Below, piece after piece: positions 1-11,194 of a stretch of 64,000 nt of DNA. Positions within the stretch are counted from its first letter, which is position 1. Every line of letters starts with the position of its first letter. Source of the DNA: Costus lasius (Eukaryota > Streptophyta > Magnoliopsida > Zingiberales > Costaceae); the NCBI GenBank assembly GCA_027563935.2, contig CM050450.1:11763957-11827956 (forward strand), in the 5' to 3' direction. Position numbers and translations under genes: made by a program. The notes under the pieces are model-generated. The model was not told the DNA's origin, ran no database searches, and worked only from the letters and a program-made list of their open reading frames with translations.

Positions 1-242
1 TTTTTGAAAAAAAAATTTGATTTTTTTTTGTTTTTTTGTTTTTGTTTTTTTTTTGTTTTTTGTTTGTTTGTTTGTTTGTTTGTTTTTGTTGAGTCACAAC
101 TAGAGGGCGAACTTATGCTTCCGTCATTCGACTAGGGTGAATGCTCGTATAAGGAGCTTACACAATTTTAACAAACGGTCAACAAGAAGCGGCCTCGATA
201 TTCTTGATCATACTGTTGCTTGGTCCGAGTTAAGTTTGCGCT
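1..242 (-). other. 3' untranslated part of the Tat-type element, A/T-rich tract
   Basis: This stretch lies between the integrase stop and the unseen 3' LTR. Bases 1-90 are almost pure T with interspersed G on the plus strand (a TTTG/TTTTTG microsatellite), which is A-rich in the element's own sense. No clear polypurine tract is seen, so it presumably lies beyond the window edge. Confidence 0.6.
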
Positions 243-2399
243 TTAAACGTAGTACTTCTTTAGGAAGCGGCCGTTAATGGGCGGCATCGGATGCGCCCCA
301 TCTTGATCCGTCAGTTGGTAGGCTCCTCCCTCGTAAACTTTTCCAACCACGTAAGGTCCCTCCCAATTAGGATTGAACTTTCCTTTTGTCATCTTGTTGG
401 ATATGATGGGCCGCTTTACTACTAGGACAAGATCTCCTTTCTTGAAAATGCGTTCTCTGGCTAACCTGTCGTACGCCCTTGCCATTTGCGCTTGGTATAG
501 CTCTAGGTTTTGCTGCGCAACCAGCCTTCGCTCATCAAGTGTGTCTAGTTCATCAAGACGCAACTGGACATTTTCATCTATTGTCATGTCACATTGCACT
601 GCCATTCTTAGCGAAGGTATTTCCACCTTGAGTGGAAGCACTGCTTCAACACCGAAGACTAAGGAATAAGGTGTTGATTGTGTAGGTGTACGATACGTGG
701 TTCGATAAGCCCACAATGCTTCCACTAGCTTCTGATGCCACTCCTTTTTGTTCTTCGAAACGCTCTTCTTGAGCAGCTTGCATAGAGTCTTATTGAATGC
801 TTCAGCTAATCCATTCGCTCTTGGATTGTATATCGAGGAGTACCGCCAATCAATCTTGTGACGCTCTGCAAATTTGTAGATCAAGGCATTTTTGAAGGCC
901 AAACCGTTGTCGGATATGATCCTTCTAGGGGTCCCAAAACGACTCAATACATTCGCGCGAAAGAAATTGATGATGTTGGTGGCCTTGACTTCTCTTAATG
1001 GGACGGCTTCCGCCCATTTGGAGAAATAGTCCGTTGCTGCGAGTATGAATCGATGCCCCAGAGAAGAAGAAGGTTCTATTGGCCCTACTATATCTGTCCC
1101 CCACATTTCGAACGACCATGATGAAACCGTCGGGTGAAGAGGGTTAGGGTGCTTATGAATTAGATCTCCATGTACTTGGCACAAATGGCAGGTCTTTGCA
1201 CAGTTTATGCAATCTCGTACCATGCTTGGCCAATAGTACCCCAACCTTTTAATCTTAAGATACATTTTGGGTCCCGATTGGTGGGCACCACAAAGGCCGG
1301 AATGGACTTCATGTAACACGTGAGCGATCTCATCCATCGCGATGCACCTGAGCCAAAGTTGTTCATACGATCGACGATACAGCGTGTCATTCACGAATGT
1401 ATACCGAAGGGCCTGCTTTTTCAATTGTACTCTTTGAGTCTTATCTTCGGGTAGAATACCACTTTTGAGATAGTTGACGAATGGCTCCCTCCAATCATGT
1501 TCTTGCGTGAGGGAGATCGTCATAGCGTCTGTCACTTCTTTCTTGTTGGCGTTATCATTTTCGGCTGGTGCGATCAGCTTCCTGTCCTTGATCATAATAT
1601 TGATTTGGTCAATGGATGGTCCAGCTAGCTCTTTGGCAAACTTTGCTAGTGCGTCTGCTCTACCATTAGCAGCCCTAGCGACGCAAGTCAAAGTAACATG
1701 TGGTACTTTTTTCATGAGTTCCACAGCCTTCGTATGATATTTGTGCAATTCCATTTTCTTGACCTGGTACTTACCCGTCACCTGCTTAACAATGAGCTGG
1801 GAGTCACCGTATATATGCATTCTTTCAATTTTCAATTCCAACGCGAGCTCGAGTCCGGCGATTAAAGCTTCGTACTCAGCTTCTTTGTTGGTACAGGGAC
1901 TAGTGAGGGCTAAGGAGTAATGTAATATCCCCTTCTCCGGGGTGATGAATACCAGACCGATCCCTGACTTTACTTTCGGGATATTTGGGGGAATAGCTGG
2001 TTGAATTGAAGACGCCCCATCGAAGTAGAGCTCCCAATATGCATCGTCGACTTTGGCATTTAATATTTCCTCGTCTGGAAAGTCATAATTCAGGGGAGAA
2101 TCATCAGGGACAGGATGAGCTGCTAAGAAATCGGCGAGAATTTGCCCTTTTATTGCTTTTTGCGACACGTATGTGATGTCGAATTCTTGGAGTAGGACGG
2201 CCCATTTAGCCAATCGTCCTGTCAAAGTAGGCCTCGTCATTAGGTATCTTAAGGGGTCGACTCTTGATATGAGACGAACTTCATGTTCAAGGAGATAGTG
2301 TCTTAATTTCTTAATGGCAAATATCAATGCCAAACATTGTTTTTCAATTGGAGAGTAGGAATGCTCTGCCCCTACGAACATCCGGCTAAGATAATACAA
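243..2399 (-). pseudogene. pol C-terminal part: RNase H, second RNase H, integrase
   Basis: This 718-residue open segment begins inside the RT-linked RNase H (YYLSRMF, EKQCLALIFA, residues 1-95). A second RNase H follows at about residues 125-255, with YFDGAS near 125, the acidic EAEYEAL near 173, GDSQLIV near 199 and GRADALAKFA near 247. Integrase follows: a histidine/cysteine zinc region at about 363-407, then Asp435 (GTDIVGP), Asp497 (ISDNG) and Glu533 (LAEAFNK), which gives the DDE triad with 35 residues between the last two. The C-terminal tail resembles the usual gypsy integrase end (KGDLVLV, GPYVVGKVY). It is really the end of one polyprotein; an upstream frameshift and stop separate it. 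Integrase would insert element cDNA in the nucleus. The segment itself has no lesion. Confidence 0.9.
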
Positions 2400-2421
2400 G
2401 GCGGTCTCCTTCCCATCGTCA

Positions 2422-4542
2422 TTATTCTAGGCCAATAGTGCCCCCAAGGATGCCTCCAATGCCGTGGTGTATAAGATGAGTGGTTTTTTCGGTGATAGGT
2501 GCCCCAAGGACTGGAGGATATGAAAGATATTCTTTGATATTTTTGAAAGCGCTTTGACACGTGCCGTCCCAAATGAATGGAGCACTCTTCTTTGTTAGTT
2601 TCGAAAAGGGATGGATTCGCCCGGATAAGTTGGAAATGAACCTCCTAATATAAGCTAGTCGTCCTTGAAAGGATCTAAGTTCCTTAAGATTCTTTGGGGG
2701 CGGCATGTCTTTGATTGAACTTATCTTCGCGGGATCAATTTCAATTTTTCTGTGTTTGACCACGAAACCCAGGAATTTTCCAGATGATACTCCGAACGCG
2801 CATTTGAATGGGTTCATCTTGAGGTTGTACTTGCGGATGCGAGTGAATACAGTCCTCAAGTCCTGACAGTGCTCCGCTTTAGATCGTGACTTAACCACCA
2901 AATCATCGACATAGCACTCGACGAGTTTGTGGATTAAATCATCAAAGATCTTGGTCATTGCACGTTGATACGTTGCCCCAGCATTCTTTAACCCAAACGG
3001 CATGACGGTATAGCAAAAAATGCTGATAGGTGTTCGAAACGCAGTGTGCTTCTCGTCTTCAGGCGTCATCTTAATTTGATTGTAACCAGATGACCCATCC
3101 ATAAATGAGAACACTTCAAAGTTTGACACCGAGTCGATCATCACTTCTGTCACAGGGAGTGGAAAATCGTCCTTGGGACATGCGTTATTCAAGTCTCTGA
3201 AATCCACGCAGATCTGGATTTGCCCATTTTTCTTCTTCACAGGGATGATACTTGCTATCCAGTCTACGTATTTCTCCTCTCTTATAAAACCCGCCTCGAT
3301 TAATTTCTTTATTTCGAGGGTGATTTGCTCCTCAAGCTCTATCCTCATTCTTCTCGGTGCTTGCTTTACCGGAGTGATATCAGGACTGATCGATAGATTA
3401 TGGACGGCGACCTCCGTGCTGAGGCCTGGCATCTCTTTATATGTCCACGCAAAGCAATCACTAAACTCGTGGAGGAGTGCCTCCAGCTGGTCCTTTTCAT
3501 GTTGAGAGAGTTGTGCACTTATGTAGGTGGGCCTAACATCCTCTTCCGATCCAAGATTGACCTCAACCAACTCATCGCAGGTGGTCTGCCTCCCATCTTC
3601 CAGTTCTTCTGGTGCCCTTTTGAATTCTTTATTTCCTTGTTCTATTGCGTATGTTTCACCTATTGTCACCATATTGAAAGTATATGAATGAAACATAAGA
3701 GCTTCTTCATTTGGTTCTATATACCCTAAACCACGGGTATTGGAGATCTTCCCATTTGGTAACGTGATATTTCGTGAACCCGGGTTCCACAACTTTTCAA
3801 ATTGGCGTAACTCACTCTTTAAACGAGGCTTCAAACAACCATACTTTTTTAAGCTCGGGGGGTAATAAGCAAATGAGGGGACTTCGATAAGTTGTGTTGA
3901 CTCTGGGTCATTCTCTTTACTCGTCCTGACGTAATGAATTTCGTCTGACTGATAGAAGTGTATGAGTTTATGAACAAAGAGCCTTCCTTTTGCGCATTCC
4001 CTCTTGCTAGGAACAATAAAAGTCTTCATCTCCATGACTTGCGATGCGTTCAGGGGGGTGAAGCCCTTAAGATAGCCTTGAGGAACTCTTAAAATTCCTA
4101 CCTCGTATTCCATCATATTTTGTCGTGTCGTCAGTCTTTGTGACCAACCTTCCTTCTCATGAGTTTCAACCACGTCGCACGCAGAGGCTGAACAGTCACT
4201 TGCTTCTGACTCGGAGTCACTTCCAAAATGGGGACATGCGGACAAAGTTGTCTTCTTTAGTTTAGAGATGATCGAGTTCTGTAGTGTTGATTTCGCAGGC
4301 TGCGTTGTCGATCCAAGGAAATAGTGTGCATCTTCATATTTAACTTCATGCACTGAGAAGGGCTGGATGTCCCCGTCGATACGCTCTTCCCTACCTTCCT
4401 TCAGGTATTTCAAGCATTGATGTAAGCTAGAGGGGACTATGTGATTCTCATGCAGCCAAGGTATCCCGAGCAACGCCTTGTATGATGTATCGGTGTCGAT
4501 AACATGGAATTTAACTTCGGTCTTTAAATCATCGAGCTGCAA
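2422..4542 (-). pseudogene. pol: protease end, linker and reverse transcriptase
   Basis: This is the middle part of the same polyprotein. The N-terminus is the second half of the aspartic protease (YKALLGIPWLHENH). A long linker follows, then the reverse transcriptase with VDFRDLN, the MPFGLKNAG motif and the catalytic YVDD at residues 544-547 (plus-strand bases 2902-2913). The frame collapses near 2480: one extra A in a run of A residues shifts the reading out of the RT/RNase H frame. In the correct frame a TAG replaces an expected glutamine codon near 2427. The RT core is otherwise intact, so these lesions are probably fairly recent. The family is certain; the exact base of the frameshift is inferred from comparing the two frames. 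Confidence 0.9.
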
Positions 4543-4587
4543 TGGTAAATATATAGAGCCTAAAGCTTTCTGGCTGTTTTTATTGAA

Positions 4588-6450
4588 TCATTGGATGACA
4601 ACTTTTTCGGCCATTAAATTATGGACGCCTAAAGAAAGGCTTTTTAAGGTCCGCAAGGTTATGAGGTTAACCAACGACCCTGGATCAACTAAGATTCTAC
4701 TTATCTTTATTCCTTCCACGTCCCCGGTCACATAAAGCGGTCGATTATGCTGCGACGTTCCCAATAGCATGTCATCATCGTTGAAAGTAATGGACGATGT
4801 AGCGTACGTACTCAATGCCTCCTTTATATCAGCCTCCACGAAGAATGCTTGAAATTTTTGAGGGTTTTGCAGGGCGTAAATAAGAACATCCCTCAGTTCT
4901 TGTGACATCATCAAAGCATCATATATGCTGAGGAGGGCGGGGACCTTCCTCAAATGTGACAGTATATTATATTCAAAAGAGGATAGCTTTAGTGGGAGTA
5001 CCGCACCGTCGCCCACTTCCTGTGTTTCAATTTGCTTTCCTTTGAACTTTTCCTTTTCGTTGTCTATCGTACGTCCTATTACGGCCTTGCCGCTTCTAAG
5101 ATTCATTTGGCATGATTCGTTTATTTGCTTACTTCTTTCAACGGCAGGTGCTTCCTCATATAAGTAGGCAGGTAAGACCTCATCATCGGAGTCACTTCCC
5201 AAGTTAATCGCGTTACAGACACCCATCCTCGCGGTAGTGACGGCTTCAACATTGTCAGTTTTGTTTTCTTTCGGGGGCTCCGGGATCACCGATATCATCC
5301 TACAGGATTCCACCTCGTACTCTTCATCTTCCGCGTCATCTTCCAGGAGTCCTTCCCACACCTCTTCAGTGATGTAGTGGTGAAGTTTTATAGGCTCAGG
5401 CATTTCTTGCACATACTCTTCAAGCGAGTCGATGTACTTTTTGAGATCGCTCTTTTCTTGCGCTTTAGTTGAAAAAGCTACTTTCTTATTTTTGTTCTTC
5501 AATTGAGGGTTCTTTTTCTTTTTCTTTTGACTTTCCCTTGTTGGTGGACGAGGTCTTGGCGATACGTATCGTGGGGACAAGGAGTCTTCCCACACTATGC
5601 CTGGTATCTGTTGTAATTTTTGGAAGAGTCGCAACGTCTTTTTTGACACCACGATATTCCACTCTTGGTCTTCTATAGGCGCCGGATCTATTCTTGTTTG
5701 AATAAAATCAACCTCCTTGGTTTGGGTTTCATTCAATACCTGTTTCGATAGAGTTATCTTCCCTGTCTTATATTGTTTCTCCACCCAATCTTTGAAAATA
5801 TAGCAGTCTTCTATTGTGTGCCCCAGTACGCGATGGTAAGGGCAAAAGTTGGGATCGTCAGTCTTATTGCTTTCTTCAGGGCGTTTCGGCTCTGGTAGTT
5901 GTAAGCCATTCTTCAGAGCGTCCCTAAAAATTTTCATCGTCTTTTCTCTTTTGAAAGAATAGACTTTATTCTTTCTCTCTTCAAGGGTCAATGGCCTGCC
6001 CCGGCTATTTTCGCCAAGCGTTGGTGCTTTCTCGATTCGAGGTATGTTTGTACTATGAACTTCCACCCTTTTGCCTCTGCTGGCAGCGTTTGTATAGGCG
6101 ACCTTGGGCTCATTCCTTCTTGGTTCTTCCCTTTTGAATCTCGGGTTCTGCGTATTTACATAGGGCTGATGATTTGTTCGTTCCAGCTTTGCCACTTGGG
6201 TGATCAATTCTTGAAATGTAGAAATGTTATTGCCGCAAAGAAAGGGGGCCATCCAACTATCGATATTGCGGACCAACAATTCCACGGCTTCGGTTTGCTC
6301 TAGTGGCTTTTCGCATTTAATACTCAAATTTCTCCATCTTGTAATGTAATTAAGGACGGCCTCATCCTTTTTCCTCTTTGTATCTGCCAGATCCACGATC
6401 GTAATCTTATCGCTTACCAAAGCAAACTTCATCCTGAAGGTTTCCTCCAT
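4588..6450 (-). pseudogene. gag C-terminal half and start of aspartic protease
   Basis: The segment begins in the retrotransposon gag capsid domain (EAVLNYITRWRNLS). It continues through a basic linker to a zinc-knuckle variant C-x2-H-x4-H-x4-C (CPYHRVLGHTIEDC) of the kind found in Tat gag proteins. It ends in the protease active-site region (ILVDPGS, Asp near residue 589). The usual D-[ST]-G becomes D-P-G, which would probably harm catalysis. The segment stops at a TGA at 4588-4590. Reading through the stop continues in frame into the next segment (residues FNKNSQKALG), so this is a nonsense change, probably from GGA, inside one polyprotein. Confidence 0.87.
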
Positions 6451-6531
6451 GTCAGCCCAAGTTCTGATGACTTCATTCTCCAGGGAGTAATACCACTCAA
6501 AGGCGATTCCTGAGAGACTTTGTGGAAACTG

Positions 6532-6996
6532 TCAGAGCAATAAGGCGTCATTGCCGCCGGTATTCCCACATGTCGTGACGAAATGGGCCAAGTGTTGGTC
6601 AGGGTTTCCTATTCCATTAAACATCTTAAAATGCGGTACGATGTACCCTTTGGGATAAGGGATATCATCGTATACAGCTGGATAAGGTCTCCCTCGCCTC
6701 CTTCGCGGAGCAATTTTGGTTCCCTCCATTTGTTTCAGCTGGTCCATCACCAGTTCTTGTACTTCTCTTCTAGTCAAGGTGATAGCCTTGTCATTCGATT
6801 GAGCTGGTGGAGCTGGTAGGGAAGACACTGTCGGAGCGTTATTCTGCTCTCGCGGCGGCTGTTCTTGGCGTAATAGCATCTGTTGCGTTTTTGCTAGAAT
6901 ACTTGTCACTTCTTCGAATTTTGCCATGAGGACGCTCATGTCGTTGTCTCTCTTCTTGAGCTGTCTTTTAAGATCAGTGATAGCTTCGTTGGTCAA
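6532..6996 (-). pseudogene. gag capsid N-terminal part
   Basis: This is a 154-residue segment with a charged helical start (LKRQLKKRDND) and then the capsid entry motif (FNGIGNPDQHLAHF). It ends at a TGA at 6532-6534. The same frame continues beyond it (QFPQSLSGIAFEWYYSL) into the 4588-6450 segment, so the TGA most likely replaces CGA by C-to-T change. Its upstream end overlaps the next gag piece in another frame, which marks a frameshift near 6985. Confidence 0.82.
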
Positions 6997-7471
6997 AGTT
7001 TGGGGTCATGACAGGTTCATCCTCGCCTTCCTCCTCCTCTTCAAAGATTTCCTGATGCAAAGAAGTTGCTCCTGGTTCATATCGTTGGACGGGCTCTTGG
7101 ATTACAACAGAGGCTAATTTTTTACTCTTAGTTTTTCTTGTCATGGTACGAAGGGTTTCTTCCTCGGAATTAGAGCTAGTCTCCCGTGCGTGTTCCACCA
7201 TCCGCACTGCATGAATTGTATAACCCTCCGTTTTCTCATGGCTGGTCTTTTCCGTTTTCTCATGGCTAGTCTTGAAACGTCTTTCCTTTCTTTTCATATT
7301 CTTTTGAGCCCTTTTGTATGCCTCATAAATCCCTTGAGATGTTGTCTTTTGAATAGTGATATTTCTGGGCTTTGGATGTGGCTTGTTTTGTGGGTTGGTT
7401 CGCAGTTGCAGTCCCTCTACCAAATTAGAATTTTTTAGAACCGACAGAAGCGGCGCAAACTTGTTTGTCAT
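6974..7471 (-). pseudogene. gag N-terminal extension (basic and acidic low complexity)
   Basis: This open segment of 165 residues is rich in Lys, Arg and Glu. It has a short tandem peptide duplication (TSHEKTEK/TSHEKTEG) and an acidic stretch before its end. It leaves the frame near 6985: the downstream gag frame begins LTNEAITDLK, while this frame ends FDQRSYH. A one-base indel is the simplest explanation. Together with 7526-7912 it forms the poorly conserved N-terminal region of Tat gag. No domain is recognised here; the assignment rests on position and continuity. Confidence 0.6.
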
Positions 7472-7525
7472 GGCAGCTTCTAGTTTAGCAGCAGAATGGT
7501 TACGCCTTACAGGGATTAGGCGACC

Positions 7526-7912
7526 TTATCGGGAGAGCCTAGCCTTCTTCTTCCTTAAGGCTTGTCGTTCCCGCTTTTTTGTCTTTTCAGGGCTTGAGAA
7601 TACAGCTTGGTGAATCTTGCCCCCGTTAACAGTGAAGGATGATCCTTCCTCTTCTTTGTCGAACGTGCCCCCATCAGCAGCGACCAACAGTTTTTCTTTT
7701 CTCGCGGCAGTCCTCTTTTCCTTCAGGGGCGTCTTAATCTTGATGACTGGAGTGATATTCCCCTCACCCCTGACGTTCTCAGAGTCAGTAAAGGGTAGAT
7801 AGATGAACTCGACGTCCTCTTTCAAAATAGAGCCAAATTGAACTCCGTGCACGATGATTGATGCATCCTCAACAAAGATGTTCAGCTTCTTCGTCATTGC
7901 TGTATAGAACAA
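7526..7912 (-). pseudogene. probable start of gag
   Basis: This open segment lies just inside the primer site. An ATG at 7897-7895 (MTKKLNIF) is the likely initiator, about 90 bases downstream of the primer site. The segment ends at a TAA at 7526-7528, and reading through it continues in frame into the 6974-7471 piece, which suggests CAA to TAA. No domain is recognised. The role as gag start is inferred from position only. Confidence 0.5.
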
Positions 7913-7984
7913 GAGAAGTGTAAGAACAAGGGTGTGAAATTTTGCGTCGCGTAATATAGATCTCGAAGATGAAAGGAGAGGCCT

Positions 7985-8002
7985 GTCCCACCGGGCGTGC
8001 CA
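7985..8002 (-). promoter_or_regulatory. primer binding site of the Tat-type element
   Basis: Read on the minus strand this is TGGCACGCCCGGTGGGAC, lying five bases inside the LTR end. It begins TGG, complementary to the CCA tail of a tRNA, and sits where minus-strand DNA synthesis is primed. I cannot say which tRNA it matches. Confidence 0.7.
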
Positions 8003-8210
8003 GAATTTGTGGGGTCAAAATTGCTACATTAAGAAATGTAATATGACCGTTTTCAAATTCACCTTAAATTAATAAGGTTTTTTTTGTTTAATGGATTCTG
8101 GCTTCCAATGAGCGCTCGCACTCATTGTTAATTACCCCTAAGATTAGGGAACCTTTGATTAAGAGATCTATAATACGCAACAAAATAAAAGAGGTGAGTC
8201 AAACGATATC

Positions 8211-8220
8211 ATTTATAAAT
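8211..8220 (-). promoter_or_regulatory. TATA-like box of the LTR promoter
   Basis: Minus-strand ATTTATAAAT lies about 210 bases before the LTR end. That leaves a normal-length R-U5 region, and the repeat-rich U3 lies upstream. Position and sequence fit an LTR promoter; no transcript evidence is available. Confidence 0.45.
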
Positions 8221-8464
8221 ATGATGAAAATACATGGTTTGACATGACATATATGTGATAAAAGAAAAGAGCTTTCGTCAACTTGGACAATTTGTGTTCA
8301 TTGAGTGTTTGGCGTTGCAACATATTGTTAGATAACATCCGGCCTAAACAATATAACGTTATATTGAGGAGCTACGCCCCGATGGTAAACATCGACGTAC
8401 GCGCCTCCCAAACAATATTCCATCATAATGCATTAGGCGTGTTGGATATCGGATTTGGAGGATC

Positions 8465-8800
8465 ATCCGGCCTTGGCGGCGTGTTGGATGATTTAATTTG
8501 GGAATTTATCCGGCCTTACGGCGTGTTGGATAATTTGATTTGGAATTTTATCCGGCCTTGCGGCGTGTTGGATAACTTGATTTGGAATTTATCCGGCCTT
8601 GCGGCATGTTGGATAACTTGATTTGGAATTTATCCGGCCTTACGGCGTGTTGGATAGTTTGATTTGGAATTTTATCCGGCCTTGCGGCGTGTTGGATAAC
8701 TTAATTTGGAATTTTATCCGGCCTTACGGCGTGTTGGATAACTTGATTTGGAATTTATCCGGCCTTAAGGCGTGTTGGATAATTTGGATTTAGAATTTTC
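8465..8800. repeat. tandem repeat, eight units of 41-43 bp, in U3
   Basis: Units start at about 8465, 8508, 8550, 8591, 8632, 8674, 8716 and 8757, each beginning ATCCGGCCTT and containing GGCGTGTTGGATAA. A degenerate extra unit precedes the array near 8335. The units differ by a few bases and 1-2 bp in length. The array sits upstream of the LTR TATA box, where repeated enhancer units are often found. Confidence 0.9.
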
Positions 8801-9235
8801 ATTTTGACCTTAATGAGTGCGACATCATGTTGAGGAATTGTCCCGTAACAAACACGATGCCATATTGTGGATCTATGTATATACTTCCCAAATAATATTT
8901 TATCGTGTAGGTCTGAGGCTCACTAATTTTGTTTGAACTATCATTTGACTTAGAGTAATACGTGTCATTCGCAGGGGAGAGGATTTGACCCTGCCGCATA
9001 GATTTAATTTGACCTTGCGGCTCTCGGTGAGAAGAGCAGGATTGCTTCTTTTCTTATTTTGGCACTTGGCCAAGACTTGAGATTGGTGCAGCGGATTAAG
9101 ACTTAACGACTTATTTATCACTTGATTAAAATGGCATACGGGTGTCATCTTTGAGGTTAATCCCATTATTCATTCGGGCTCGTCATTGAACTGAAGCTTT
9201 GACGAGGCATAATTAGCAGTGCTGTGTAAATTCTG

Positions 9236-9650
9236 CCTTTTTGCGTGCCACGGCTTGTGACGTGTGGTCAAAGGGTAAAGTTGCTTGTCTTGGCTCAGCA
9301 ACGGACAGAACCCAGGTGTGATCCCTCTAGCCCTCGACCGTGGGTCTGCTTCGTTGGAGGTACCGACGGAATGAATGCTGGTGACAGAAACCCAGCAATC
9401 TGTGGGATCGAAGGATCCGGGGCCGCGGAACCCTATTGTTGGCCGGGAAGTGTCAGCGTGAGGGGAAGTGTCAGCGTGAGGTATTCGCCTACAGCCGAAC
9501 GCGGCGGCGACCTCAGCTTGTTGCGGCTTGTTCCAGACGGCAGCAACAACCTTCCGCGATGAGCGCTAGAGGAAAGGCGGCGTGACCTGGTGAACATTTA
9601 GTGCAAGCGGTTGAAAGCATGGGAGAACATGCTGCGAGCGAGGGCAAAGG
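9236..9650. other. GC-rich non-coding stretch with an 18-bp perfect duplication
   Basis: The base composition jumps to GC-rich here. GGGAAGTGTCAGCGTGAG occurs twice head to tail at 9445-9462 and 9463-9480. A 105-codon plus-strand frame (9245-9562) is open but resembles no protein I know and is probably fortuitous. The stretch may be an outer part of the Tat LTR or a separate insertion. Confidence 0.4.
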
Positions 9651-9655
9651 CAACC

Positions 9656-9982
9656 TCAGTGTTGATTTTGGGGATGAAGCAGCCGAACATTAAAAGGGCA
9701 TTGTTGGTCGTAAGGCCCATGAGGCGTGCGCCAGCTATGGAGGTGGACGCAGTGAAGAGGATGGTGTGATTCCAGGGAAGACGAGTTTCTTCCGCCTCTC
9801 TTGACGTCGTTGGGAGTGGTTGTAGCTTTGTTTGCGCTAAAGGCTACTGTTGCCGTGGCATTGGAACTGATTGTGACTGCAGCTGGGGTAGAGGCTGGGC
9901 CCGTGCTTGAGATTGTGCCTGAGGACGAGGTTGGCTTTTCGTGTTGTGGTTGAGGTTGTTGATATCCTTGCAACTCTTCCAT
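9656..9982 (-). CDS. small hypothetical ORF, possibly a frameshifted gene remnant
   Basis: An ATG at 9982-9980 in a strong context (GCCACCCATGG) opens 108 codons rich in Gln, Pro, Ser, Thr and Ala (EELQGYQQPQPQ, then TPAAVTISS). From about 9760 downward a different frame reads more like a protein (FTASTSIAGARLMG, then NNALLMFGCF) and stops near 9600. A one-base shift near 9770 may therefore have broken a longer reading frame. A run of about 20 T (sense) lies directly before the ATG. I do not recognise the product, and chance is not excluded. Confidence 0.25.
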   Translation of the reverse strand: MEELQGYQQPQPQHEKPTSSSGTISSTGPASTPAAVTISSNATATVAFSANKATTTPNDVKRGGRNSSSLESHHPLHCVHLHSWRTPHGPYDQQCPFNVRLLHPQNQH

Positions 9983-9999
9983 GGGTGGCAAAAAAAAAA

Positions 10000-11190
10000 A
10001 AAAAAAAAAAACGGCATCGAGAGTTGCTGAGGGACTCGTTAGGAAATGGGTCCGAATCTAGGGATCTAGGCATGAATAATTGCAATCCGTTCTTTCTTTC
10101 CTGCTGAAACAGCAACTCCAAGGATCAAATGGGGCACATGTTTTCTTTTCTTTTCTTTTTATGTCGGTTTCAGGATTCTTTCCTCAGCGGATCAACCTTC
10201 TTTGTCGATCAAGTTCATTGATTTTTGTTTGTTCGCATCATAGAGGTTTTCCAAGAGCGAAAATCAAAAAGTGGGATTAAAGAGCAGAGAATCCCACAGT
10301 GCATCTTTATAAGCTTCTGAATATATTTTTTTTTATCAAATCTCTTGAAATATTTGTCGATCGAACTCCTTCGTTGATTTTCGCCGTTTGTGTTGTAGTG
10401 AGGGATAATCAAAGGAGAACAATAGTTTATTTCTCCTTTATTCCTCTTTGTGTTTACTTATTCATTTTTTTGATGCCGGGGTAATTTCAGATGTTCGATT
10501 TAGTTCCCCTGTGGTTCGAAGGACATCCATCGTCAAGCATCATCAGTTCGATCATCTTAGCGTACTCCGGCGGAGAACGTTCATCATCAAGCCTCGTCAC
10601 ATCGAGGGATGCCCAGAGGAGAACACGGACGATTCCTTATCGGTTACTTCCCCAAGTTCTTTATCAGCTTTTGCAGCGATTTTCCAAGTTTCTTCTTTCT
10701 TGTGGCAGCGCCTCTCTTATTCAAGTTTTTTTGTTTCAACTTGAATTAGAGGCCTTTTAAGTTAGGAGCCAGAGGTAAGTCAAGGCTTCTGTATGCCCTC
10801 TCCACATCGCTTGTAGCAATTTTTCAATCTTAGCTGGAATAAGGGGATTCCTTTTCCAAACCAGAGTTTGACGTCGAGCTTGAGGGAGACGAGAAAACAG
10901 CGGAAGACAGGTACTTGTCTCTTATCCTTAGTCGCGCATCTTCTCCGGCTTATGGGTTCTTCTGTTATATTTTTTTATTTTCTTCTTTTTTTTTTATAAT
11001 TTTATCGCCTGATCTTCATCCTCTTCTCTTCCTCGCATCGCTTCCACACTGTCTCGGCATTTTTCTTCTTTGTTCAGCATAGTGCATCTCTTCCAACACC
11101 GAAAACTCCCACTTTTTTTATTTTTTTATTTTTTTTCTTTTTGCTTCTTCTTTCTTCTTTCTTTTTTTGTGTTCTTCGAGCGACGGGATA
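10000..11190. other. T-rich non-coding stretch
   Basis: The stretch is pyrimidine-rich on the plus strand with several TTTTC/TTTCTTT runs. Open frames of 60-100 codons occur on both strands, but they are low complexity and overlap each other. No coding gene or RNA gene is recognised. Confidence 0.5.
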
Positions 11191-11194
11191 CATG

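Larger units (their letters stand above)
1..9235 (-). mobile_element. Ty3/gypsy LTR retrotransposon, Tat-type, incomplete and inactive
   Basis: The element reads on the minus strand: 5' LTR (from 8008 upward), primer site, gag, protease, reverse transcriptase, RNase H, a second RNase H and integrase, ending at 243. The order RT-RNH-second RNH-integrase is the known signature of the Tat clade. The 3' LTR lies left of base 1, so LTR identity and target duplication cannot be measured. The right limit of the 5' LTR is uncertain (about 9.2 kb, possibly further) because no second LTR is available for comparison. The coding frame carries at least four stops and two frameshifts, so the copy cannot encode its own proteins. 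The classification is firm; the outer boundary is a guess. Confidence 0.85.
8008..9235 (-). repeat. 5' LTR of the Tat-type element (outer edge approximate)
   Basis: The LTR ends ...CCCCACA on the minus strand (plus strand TGTGGGG from 8008), directly next to the primer site. It contains a TATA-like box at 8211-8220 about 200 bases from that end, and an eight-unit tandem repeat further out in the expected U3. The outer end cannot be placed without the other LTR; 9235 is only a composition break. Confidence 0.55.

Noticed and set aside
8465..8800. CRISPR-like regular repeat array
   Set aside because: The units are contiguous with no unique spacers, lie in a plant LTR, and no cas genes exist. 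It is an ordinary tandem repeat.
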